Source: Armatimonadota bacterium
GTDB taxonomy: Bacteria; Sysuimicrobiota; Sysuimicrobiia; Sysuimicrobiales; VGFF01
Assembly: GCA_016868955.1 (NCBI GenBank)
Contig: VGFF01000002.1
Coordinates: 1 to 36,690 of the forward strand
DNA: 36,690 nt
Direction: 5' to 3'
Shown here: positions 30,567-36,690 of the stretch, piece by piece
How the letters are laid out: each line of letters begins with the position of its first letter
How positions within the stretch are numbered: the first letter of the stretch is position 1
The notes under the pieces: model-generated
Told to the model about the DNA's origin: nothing
What the model saw: only the letters and a program-made list of their open reading frames with translations
Databases searched by the model: none
Made by a program: the position numbers and the translations under genes

Positions 30567-31267
30567 GAGGCCCTCCGCAGGACGAGAATGTGCCGCGACG
30601 TCCACGTGAATCCGGCGACACCGAGCGCCAACCAGATTACGATGCAAACCCACCGTGCGAGCGCGTCGGCGCGCGGCGCGACCGCGAGCGCCGGCTGAAA
30701 CGCCGTCGCGCTGGCGAACGGCAACACGCCGAACGTGAGCCCCAACAACGCCCACAAGACGAGCGACCGTAAGAGATCGCCCTCGATTCGCGCGCCGAGA
30801 AACGTGGCGATGCCGGCGAATCCCCAGGCGACCGCGGCGATGACCGCTGATTGTGCGAGCGCCGACGACCAGCCGTCGCCGCGCAGCGCGTGCGCGAAGT
30901 GCAACGATGGCGCGGCGACGCCAACGAGCAGCAGCACGTACACGAGCGCCGAGGCGGCCTTGCCGAGACCAATGGCGCGCGGCGTGAACGCCGTCGTCGC
31001 CAGATCCGCGGGGGTCCTCTCGCCGGGGATCAAGATCTCGCCGCTGCTTACCGCGCTCGCCACGTAGGTGACGAACACGAGGATCGCGACCGAGATCCAC
31101 GTCAGGACTGCGCTGAACTGCGTGTTGGGAAGATCGGGAGCGATGCCGAGAAGAGTCGCGAGGCAAACGAGAGCCGTAAAGACGCTGATGACCCGAACGC
31201 CCTTCGAGGTCTCGATGCGGGCCCGAAAATCTCCGCGAACAATGGCGGCGACCAGCGGGAGGTTCAT
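30563..31267 (-). CDS. ABC-2-like multi-pass membrane protein without a neighbouring ATPase
   Basis: The 234-residue protein has about six hydrophobic helices. A short GERTPADLATTAFTPRAIGLGK segment near residues 80-102 resembles the coupling-helix region of ABC-2 permeases (GTLE-LLLxTPxSxxEIxxGK). No ATP-binding partner is encoded in this transcription unit; the only ABC ATPase in the window is MlaF. It may use a distant ATPase, or be a permease-like structural protein of the MoxR cluster. It starts at the ATG at 31267, just after the secreted protein gene, and overlaps the next gene by four bases. Fold assignment is moderate and function unknown. Confidence 0.7.
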   Translation of the reverse strand: MNLPLVAAIVRGDFRARIETSKGVRVISVFTALVCLATLLGIAPDLPNTQFSAVLTWISVAILVFVTYVASAVSSGEILIPGERTPADLATTAFTPRAIGLGKAASALVYVLLLVGVAAPSLHFAHALRGDGWSSALAQSAVIAAVAWGFAGIATFLGARIEGDLLRSLVLWALLGLTFGVLPFASATAFQPALAVAPRADALARWVCIVIWLALGVAGFTWTSRHILVLRRAS

Positions 31268-31268
31268 T

Positions 31269-32978
31269 TCATTCCCCGTCCAGAAAGAGCAGCATCCAAC
31301 TTCGGCCTTGCCGTGCGGAGCGCTCGCCGATAAGCACGGGGCGATGCAAAATTATATCAGAGGCCCTTCCGCGCGCTTGCCGCAGCAGATCGAGGCCTTG
31401 ATGCGATCGATGCCCGGTTTCCCAGCGGTTGGGATCGAACGTCACGCGATCGCCGCGAATGCGGCCGACCGGGAGCGTGCGATCTCGGCGCACGAGCAGG
31501 GCATTGTCGAGCCGCGTCGCTTCCCCCTCCAGCCGCAACTCTCCTTTCGCCGCGTCGATGCGGCCGCGCGCTTCGATAGGCTCACGACCTTCCCACCGCA
31601 CGACCACGCGTTGACCGGGCCGGTGATCGGTGATCGCGAGAACGACGTTCGGCCCGTCGACGACTTGGGCGGTGCGGTATTCGCCCTCGATGGAAACGGC
31701 GGCGCGCGGCGGCAGCTGCTGCGCCGCGGGGCCGCCGTAGATCGACATGCCTTGCGCGCGTCCGACCGTCCACCCGTCGCGCTCGGCAACGACAACGACG
31801 GACTGGCGCTCCATCGTCGCCGCCCGTTGCTGCATCAGGCTCGACAGGCCGTGCACGCCGGCCGCCCCCACCGCGATGGCGAGGGGCAGCAACAGGACCC
31901 GGCCAGCCCCCGTGCGGGCCAGCCGCGCGGCCGAGGTCACGAGCGCCCAATAGATTGCGAGCCCGGCGGCGGCGAACCCGAACGGTGCGCGCCCTCCTTG
32001 GTCCGGCGCCTCCGGGAGGATCTCCAACGGCTCCGGGCGATCGAGGATCTCGCGCCACATCGGCGACTCGGCCACGACGTCTTGCGACTCAACCGCCCAC
32101 ATCCACACATGGCCGAAGCCGCGGGGCGCGGAAACGACGATTGGAACACCGTTGCGCTGCACGACCCGCGCCCCGGCACGCGGATGGATCTCCCAGAGAC
32201 GGGCCGCGCGCGAGATGCCGGGCAAGCCGCCGGGCGGCATGTCCCGGCGCGGACCGGCGGTGCCCGGCAACAACCATTGCGCCAAGGCACCGTCGGGCGC
32301 GACCGGCGCGGTGACCAAAACGCGGCCGCCGTGAACGATCCAAGATTGGATGGCTTCGCGCTGCTCGCGGGAGAGGCGGCGCTCGTCGAGGCTCTCCACC
32401 ACGAGGGCGTGCAGCGAAGTGTACGCGGCGGCGTCCTCCGGCAGATCTTCCTCGGAGATCGCGGCGACGCCGCGTTGCCCCATCGGACGGGACAACCGCC
32501 CGAGCCCGCCGATCCCCTCCTTTAACACGCCGATGATCGAGAGGGTCGCGCGGCGGGGATCGATCGCCAGCTCCGCGGTCGCGACTGGTTTCCCCCGGAC
32601 CTGAAATGACAAGACCGGCGGCCGCCGAATGTCACGGATGATCGCGGACCACCGTACGGTCTGGGATCCGAAGGCGGCCAGGCGCAGCGGCTTTCGGATT
32701 CTGACCCCCGGCGCATCCATACCGCGCGGGACATCCAAGGCGAGGTCCCCGTCGAGCGGACGCGGCCCCGCGCGCACGGTGACGACGACAGGGTTCCACT
32801 CTCCCGGGCGGATCCAACCGTCCCAACCGACGGTGCCTTCGAGCGTCGCCGCCGGCGCGTCGGCCGCCGAGGCCGGGGACACGATCAGCGCGATGAAAGC
32901 GGTGGCCGCGATCCCCATCGCGGCCCACACACCGAGGCTGCGGGCGATCCATCGTCTCGCGACGCCGCCCGTTCCCAC
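31269..32978 (-). CDS. Secreted or membrane-anchored beta-rich protein, unknown function (GATase1-like segment)
   Basis: The 569-residue protein has an N-terminal signal peptide (residues 15-40, ending ASA-AD). A beta-sandwich region follows, then a segment near 165-300 (LHALVVESLDERRLSREQREAIQSWIVHGGRVLVTAP) that resembles the GATase1/DUF4350-like folds found beside MoxR genes. Two hydrophobic helices near 335-385 precede a second beta-rich domain at the C-terminus. Family naming is weak. It likely works outside the cytoplasm with the ABC-2-like and coiled-coil membrane proteins encoded next. I use the GTG at 32978, three bases after the fmdB-like stop; the exact start is uncertain. Confidence 0.72.
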   Translation of the reverse strand: MGTGGVARRWIARSLGVWAAMGIAATAFIALIVSPASAADAPAATLEGTVGWDGWIRPGEWNPVVVTVRAGPRPLDGDLALDVPRGMDAPGVRIRKPLRLAAFGSQTVRWSAIIRDIRRPPVLSFQVRGKPVATAELAIDPRRATLSIIGVLKEGIGGLGRLSRPMGQRGVAAISEEDLPEDAAAYTSLHALVVESLDERRLSREQREAIQSWIVHGGRVLVTAPVAPDGALAQWLLPGTAGPRRDMPPGGLPGISRAARLWEIHPRAGARVVQRNGVPIVVSAPRGFGHVWMWAVESQDVVAESPMWREILDRPEPLEILPEAPDQGGRAPFGFAAAGLAIYWALVTSAARLARTGAGRVLLLPLAIAVGAAGVHGLSSLMQQRAATMERQSVVVVAERDGWTVGRAQGMSIYGGPAAQQLPPRAAVSIEGEYRTAQVVDGPNVVLAITDHRPGQRVVVRWEGREPIEARGRIDAAKGELRLEGEATRLDNALLVRRDRTLPVGRIRGDRVTFDPNRWETGHRSHQGLDLLRQARGRASDIILHRPVLIGERSARQGRSWMLLFLDGE

Positions 32979-32981
32979 GGC

Positions 32982-33302
32982 CTAGTTCGAAGATCCGGAA
33001 GTTGACGCCGGTGCCGGGCTGGTGGGCGCCGCAGATGGCGCGGGCGTCGCGCCAGGGCCGTTCGTGGACGTGGCCGGCGACTTGCTGGACGACGTCGCCG
33101 CCGCGGGGGCGTCGCCCGTGGGAGCGGGTTTCCGGTAGTCGGTCACGTGAAAACCGGAACCCCGAAAAACGATTCCGGGCGGCGAGAACAGCCGTTTGAC
33201 CGCCGCCCCGCACTTTGGACACTCGGGCGCGGCGGCGCCGACGGATTGCTTACGCTCGAAACGGTGGCCGCAGGCGCGGCATTCGTATTCGTAAAGTGGC
33301 AC
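32982..33302 (-). CDS. FmdB-family zinc ribbon protein with Ala/Pro/Ser-rich tail
   Basis: The 106-residue protein opens with PLYEYECRACGHRFERKQSVGAAAPECPKCGA, a four-cysteine zinc ribbon (CxxC...CxxC) typical of the FmdB family. A low-complexity Ala/Pro/Ser/Thr tail (residues 60-106) follows. The family is annotated as putative regulators; biochemical role is not settled. The start is the GTG at 33302, giving the usual M-P-x-Y-E-Y beginning and preceded by GGAAGG eight bases upstream. The reading frame also has an ATG and a GTG three residues earlier, so up to three extra residues are possible. The gene lies three bases from the secreted protein gene and 53 bases after the lipoprotein gene, so it may start a separate transcript. 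Confidence 0.88.
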   Translation of the reverse strand: MPLYEYECRACGHRFERKQSVGAAAPECPKCGAAVKRLFSPPGIVFRGSGFHVTDYRKPAPTGDAPAAATSSSKSPATSTNGPGATPAPSAAPTSPAPASTSGSSN

Positions 33303-33355
33303 TACCATCACCTTCCAGGGTTTCGTCGATGCTTCCTGTATTTTTGTTGACGCGA

Positions 33356-34393
33356 TCAGCGCCGGTCAAATCTTGCCATCCAAACCGGGCCAGCCGAGCG
33401 CCCCGTGTTCGTGCCGAAAGCCAAGGCACGGCCGGTCGGACTCCACGCGACCTGGAGAGCCGGATGGTCGCCGAGCTCCGGCTGATACAAGGACACGCGT
33501 AGGCGGCTTCCGCCATCGGCATCGACGACCCAGATCGTGGCGCGTCCCTCCGCGTCACCGCCAAGCTCGGCGAAGGCCAGCTTGTCGCCCTGCGGGGCCC
33601 ATCCCATCGCGACGATGCGCCCGGCCGCGAGGGTACGCAATCTGCCGCCGCCAAGGCGCCCGACGACGAGCTGCGCCGCGTGCTCATCACCTTGGATCGA
33701 CGCGACCACTTGACCGGCGGGATCGACCGCCGACTGGGCGATCCGCGCCCCCGGAGCCGAATACGTCACGCGATCGGGACCCGCGAACCGGACGCGCGTC
33801 AGCGCCGTCGTCCGACCCGACGTATCTTCGACGCGAACGAACGCGAATAGACCCGTACGTTCCCACGTCAGGTCGGTCGCGGCAAAGCCCGGCTCAGTTT
33901 CGTACACAAGCCGCCGCAGGCCGCCGTCCGCGCTCACGACGTAGAGGCGCGTTCGCCCGTTTGTCTCGACGAGCGCCATACCGCGGTCGCCAACCGGCAG
34001 CCAGCGGAACTCTCTGGCGACACCGTCGAGCGGCACCTCTCGCGCGGCGCCGTCTCGCACGGAGACCATGGCCAGCGTTCCCGCGCGCACCACGCTGAGC
34101 GTTCGCCCGTCCGCCGACCAGCCCAGGTCCGTCGCGTTCGCCATCGCGGCGAGCTTGCGCTCCGGTTCCGCCTGCAAAGCGTCGATGAAGATGCCTTCGC
34201 CGGCGGCGTAGGCGATGCGGGTGCCGTCCGATGACCACGCGGCATTGGAGGTCGCCACGCGATCGGTCAGCCGCGCGACGCGTTCGATGCGCAGCGTGCG
34301 CACGGGCTCGGGCGTCATCACGCGCTGCACTTGGCAGCCGGCGAGGACGATCATCGTCGTCGCCAGCGCGAGCGGCCGCAGCCGCCGCGCCAT
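33356..34393 (-). CDS. Lipoprotein with TolB/PD40-type beta-propeller
   Basis: The 345-residue product has a lipoprotein signal peptide with lipobox VLAGC (Cys at residue 20). Propeller-like repeats follow (AAWSSDGTRIAYAAGEG, LGWSADGRTLSVVRAG, MGWAPQGDKLAFAELGG, VAWSPTGRALAFGTN), each with the PD40/WD40-like W-S-P-D-G-x-x-I-A-F core. It is probably a periplasmic or membrane-anchored sensor or scaffold, like TolB or LpqB-type propellers; the ligand is unknown. The ATG at 34393 is internal to a much longer open frame that overlaps the rhomboid gene and is rejected. A 10-base gap separates it from that gene. The product needs Sec export and lipid modification. Confidence 0.85.
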   Translation of the reverse strand: MARRLRPLALATTMIVLAGCQVQRVMTPEPVRTLRIERVARLTDRVATSNAAWSSDGTRIAYAAGEGIFIDALQAEPERKLAAMANATDLGWSADGRTLSVVRAGTLAMVSVRDGAAREVPLDGVAREFRWLPVGDRGMALVETNGRTRLYVVSADGGLRRLVYETEPGFAATDLTWERTGLFAFVRVEDTSGRTTALTRVRFAGPDRVTYSAPGARIAQSAVDPAGQVVASIQGDEHAAQLVVGRLGGGRLRTLAAGRIVAMGWAPQGDKLAFAELGGDAEGRATIWVVDADGGSRLRVSLYQPELGDHPALQVAWSPTGRALAFGTNTGRSAGPVWMARFDRR

Positions 34394-34403
34394 CACGGCA
34401 GCC

Positions 34404-35060
34404 TCAACGGTGCCTGAACCGAGCGAATGGGCGGACGAGCACCAAGCCGGCGACAAAGCCGCCGACGTGCGCCCAGAACGCGACGCCCCCCTCTTGTTGC
34501 ACGCCCAACGCCGATACGCCGAGGAACAACTGGAGGAGGAACCACAACACAAGGAACAAGATCGCAGGAACTTCGACGAAGCGGATGAACACCCAGATCG
34601 GCACGACCGCGAGCACGCGCGCGGCCGGATAGAGGACGAGGTACGCGCCGAGCACGCCGGCGATCGCGCCGCTGGCGCCGACCATCGGGACGCGCGACGC
34701 AGGATCGATGAGCACTTGGGCCGCGGTCGCCGAGATGCCGCACAGCAGATAGAAGGCCGCGAACGCCCCGTGTCCCATCGCGTCTTCCACATTGTTGCCG
34801 AAGATCCACAGGTACCACATGTTGCCGAGGAGGTGGCCCCAGCCGCCGTGCAAGAACATCGACGTGAGGACCGTGAGGTAGGCCGGGTCGGAACCGGTGA
34901 GCGCGGCCGGAACGGCGCCGAAGGTCATGTAGAACGCGCGCACGCTTCCCTCGGACGTCAACGAGTTCACGTAGAGAAACGCGGCCACCGAGATCGCGAT
35001 GAACGCGATTTTGACCCAGGGCGTCGTGCGCGAGGGGATGTCGTCGCGGATCGGGATCAA
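34404..35060 (-). CDS. Rhomboid-family intramembrane serine protease
   Basis: The 218-residue protein is a six- or seven-helix rhomboid with MIPIRDDIPSRTTPWV at the N-terminus, a style shared with many bacterial rhomboids. It has FLHGGWGHLLGNMWYLWIFGNNVED, the catalytic serine in VGASGAIAGVLGAYL (near residue 131), and the catalytic histidine in AHVGGFVAGL near the end. Both catalytic residues are present, so activity is expected, cleaving single-pass membrane proteins. The start is the TTG at 35060, overlapping the MgtC-like stop as TTGA. Together with RseP upstream it makes two intramembrane proteases in one transcription unit. Confidence 0.95.
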   Translation of the reverse strand: MIPIRDDIPSRTTPWVKIAFIAISVAAFLYVNSLTSEGSVRAFYMTFGAVPAALTGSDPAYLTVLTSMFLHGGWGHLLGNMWYLWIFGNNVEDAMGHGAFAAFYLLCGISATAAQVLIDPASRVPMVGASGAIAGVLGAYLVLYPAARVLAVVPIWVFIRFVEVPAILFLVLWFLLQLFLGVSALGVQQEGGVAFWAHVGGFVAGLVLVRPFARFRHR

Positions 35061-35701
35061 TCGCTGCGCGCCCAGGACACCGTTTCGATCCCTTCCATCT
35101 CCTGCGCCGCCATCAAGATTTGATCGCGATCGCGCCCCGTCGGAATCCGCAACTTGAACTCGATCTGCACGCGCCCGCCGACGCGCGCCAGCATCTCGAT
35201 GCCTTCGATGTTAGCGCGGAAGTGCCCGAGCGTGGCACCGATCCGACCGAGCAAGCCCGGCTGGTCGATGGCGTTGATCGTCAGCACCTCGTGCCCGTCG
35301 GCGCGGCGCGGCACGCGCCGGCCGACGCGGGAGAACAAATGAAGGATGACGATGACGAGCGCCGTTGCCACGGTCGCGCTGGTATAAAACTCCGTGCCGA
35401 CCGCCATGCCGATCGCCGCGACCGTCCAAAGACTCGCCGCCGTCGTCAGTCCTCCGTCCGCGGTACCGTGCCGCCAGATCGTGGCGGCGCCGAGGAAGCC
35501 GACGACGACGACGACGCTGGCGTGGATGGCGGGGCTACCCCAGAACACGCCGGCGATGGCGAACATCGCCGCGCCCAGCGCGACGAGGATGTGCGCGCGA
35601 AACCCGGCCGGCTTCTCGAGCGATTCCCGTTCGATCCCGACGATCCCGCCGAGCACGACGGCGAGCAGCAACCTGAGGATCTGCTCGTGGTCGGAGATCA
35701 T
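35057..35701 (-). CDS. MgtC/SapB-family membrane protein with ACT-like C-terminal domain
   Basis: The 214-residue protein has the MgtC membrane core with LGGIVGIERES near residues 18-28 and FRAHILVALGAAMFAIAG. VVVGFLGAATIWRHG and GLTTAASLWTVAAIGMAVG then give four hydrophobic helices up to about residue 125. A soluble C-terminal domain follows (VLTINAIDQPGLLGRIGATLGHFRANIEGIEMLARVGGRVQIEFKLRIP), which looks like an ACT regulatory fold. MgtC proteins influence magnesium/phosphate and ATP homeostasis; the ACT part may sense a small ligand. The start is the ATG at 35701, 25 bases after the RseP stop. The gene overlaps the rhomboid by four bases. Confidence 0.9.
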   Translation of the reverse strand: MISDHEQILRLLLAVVLGGIVGIERESLEKPAGFRAHILVALGAAMFAIAGVFWGSPAIHASVVVVVGFLGAATIWRHGTADGGLTTAASLWTVAAIGMAVGTEFYTSATVATALVIVILHLFSRVGRRVPRRADGHEVLTINAIDQPGLLGRIGATLGHFRANIEGIEMLARVGGRVQIEFKLRIPTGRDRDQILMAAQEMEGIETVSWARSD

Positions 35702-35726
35702 GCGCGCGCGACGCCCCTTTCGGCGC

Positions 35727-36690
35727 TCATCCGCCGCTGGCCCAGCGCGTGAGGTCGCGGAACGTGAGCACGAGGATCAGCGTTATCAGCAACGCGAAGC
35801 CGATGACGTGAATGTACCCTTCGCGGCGCGGATCAACGACGCGGCGGCGGATGGCTTCAACGAACAGGAACATCAGTCGTCCCCCGTCGAGCGCCGGGAT
35901 CGGCAGAAGGTTGAAGATGCCGATCATGACGCTGAGGAAGGCGGTCATGAAGAGGTAGGAATCCAAGCCGGCCCGCGCCGCGTCGCTGAGCACGCGCACC
36001 GCCCCGACCGGACCCGACAGGTCATCCAACATCCGGCCAGCGCGAAAGACGCGCGCCAGCCCGGTGAAGATGTCCGACACGTAGCGCGCGGACTGCTGGA
36101 CGCCCCAACCGATCGCCGCGATCGGATCGTAGCGCGCGCGTTGGACGCCGGGCGTGACCCCGGTCGCGCCGACGTTCATGCGCGGTTCCAGCCGCGGCGT
36201 GACGCGCACCTGGAAGATCTCCGTGCCGCGCCGCACGTCGAGCACGAGCGGCTTCCCGGCGCTCCGGTGGATCGTCCGCACCATCTGTTGTCCGTCCTCC
36301 ACGCGCACGCCGTCGATCGCGACGATGCGATCTCGGGGCCGGAGACCCGCTTCGGCCGCCGGCCAGCCGGGCCGGATCTCGACGATTTCGTTCGTGACGC
36401 CCTGGGGCACGCCGTACGCGGACGCGCCGACGGCGAGCAAAACGACCGCCAAAACGAGGTTCATCGCCGGCCCGGCCGCGATGACGGCGATGCGCTGACA
36501 CAAGGATTTGCTGCGGAACGAGCCCGACTTCGCGCCGTCCTCGAAGTCCTCGCCCTCCATGCGCACGTACCCGCCCAATGGCAGCACGTTCAGCTCGTAT
36601 TCGGTTTCACCGCGACGCCACTTGAACAGCGTCGGGCGGAACCCGATCGCGAAGGTGTGCACGAGAATGCCGGCGCGCTTAGCGACGATG
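35727..36690 (-). CDS. rseP: Site-2 zinc metalloprotease RseP/RIP, N-terminus beyond window
   Basis: The visible 321 residues start just after the HExxH zinc site (which lies off the window) with IVAKRAGILVHTFAIGFRP. They include the second family block PLGGYVRMEGE, the helix VIAAGPAMNLVLAVVLLAVGA, and a PDZ domain with IVEIRPGWPAAEAGLRPRDRIVAIDGV. The late membrane region has the third zinc ligand in LLPIPALDGGRLMFLFVEAIRRR. Site-2 proteases cleave anti-sigma factors or other membrane substrates after a first site-1 cut. The catalytic His-Glu-His cannot be seen here. The gene is the first of the unit whose later members include MgtC-like and rhomboid proteins. Confidence 0.95.
   Translation of the reverse strand, partial: IVAKRAGILVHTFAIGFRPTLFKWRRGETEYELNVLPLGGYVRMEGEDFEDGAKSGSFRSKSLCQRIAVIAAGPAMNLVLAVVLLAVGASAYGVPQGVTNEIVEIRPGWPAAEAGLRPRDRIVAIDGVRVEDGQQMVRTIHRSAGKPLVLDVRRGTEIFQVRVTPRLEPRMNVGATGVTPGVQRARYDPIAAIGWGVQQSARYVSDIFTGLARVFRAGRMLDDLSGPVGAVRVLSDAARAGLDSYLFMTAFLSVMIGIFNLLPIPALDGGRLMFLFVEAIRRRVVDPRREGYIHVIGFALLITLILVLTFRDLTRWASGG

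Noticed and set aside
1..36690. CRISPR array, prophage, insertion sequence or toxin-antitoxin system
   Set aside because: No repeat-spacer pattern, transposase, integrase or toxin-type open frame was seen; intergenic gaps are mostly under 130 bases.

Overview
The window is a GC-rich, gene-dense bacterial chromosome segment. I see no insertion sequences, phage genes, CRISPR arrays, tRNA or rRNA genes. Almost everything is on the minus strand, in tightly packed transcription units with many 4-base start/stop overlaps (ATGA, GTGA, TTGA) and many GTG and TTG starts. The only plus-strand unit is mlaEFD (about 18.16-21.14 kb). A phenylalanine T-box leader, mutS2, polX, cvpA and an infC-rpmI-rplT-RNA methyltransferase-pheS-pheT order point to a Firmicutes/Terrabacteria-like background. 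Mla/MCE lipid transport genes and a lipoprotein point to a two-membrane envelope. A diderm Terrabacteria-type lineage (for example Armatimonadota, CSP1-3/Sysuimicrobiota or Limnochordia-like) fits best. This is inference, not something the sequence proves.

Layout, read along the minus strand from the right edge. (1) 36.69-33.36 kb: site-2 protease RseP (N-terminus cut by the window edge), an MgtC-like protein with an ACT-like tail, a rhomboid protease and a TolB-propeller lipoprotein. (2) 33.30-21.45 kb: an FmdB zinc ribbon, then a MoxR/DUF58/VWA membrane cluster: secreted protein, orphan ABC-2-like membrane protein, coiled-coil membrane protein, MoxR ATPase, DUF58, BatA-like VWA protein and a double-VWA protein. 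Methylthioadenosine phosphorylase and a small membrane protein follow. (3) 21.32-21.22 kb: a very small lysine/alanine-rich, histone H1-like gene with an apparent one-base frameshift and a strong terminator shared with the convergent mlaD. (4) 21.14-18.16 kb, plus strand: mlaE-mlaF-mlaD, where MlaD carries a beta-rich C-terminal extension. (5) 18.11-14.49 kb to 12.42 kb: a promoter and structured leader for infC-rpmI-rplT, an RNA methyltransferase, then a T-box-controlled pheS-pheT in which PheT lacks the usual OB-fold tRNA-binding domain. (6) 12.39-6.21 kb: cvpA, polX, a 3-methyladenine glycosylase gene containing a near-perfect 62-bp hairpin, an alkaline-phosphatase-superfamily enzyme and mutS2. 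(7) 6.1-2.2 kb: a DUF1232/YkvA gene whose conserved N-terminus is interrupted by TGA, a fumarylacetoacetase-family hydrolase, both subunits of aconitase X and a proline dehydrogenase, suggesting a 3-hydroxyproline-to-proline catabolic operon. (8) 2.14-0 kb: QueT transporter component, TyrS and the N-terminal part of a Sua5/TsaC enzyme.

Most genes are housekeeping (translation, tRNA modification, DNA repair, envelope). The less ordinary items are the TGA-interrupted YkvA gene, the long quasipalindrome inside the glycosylase gene, the frameshifted mini-histone gene, the aconitase X/proline dehydrogenase operon, the shortened PheT, the MlaD extension, and the ABC-2-like protein without a neighbouring ATPase in the MoxR/VWA cluster.
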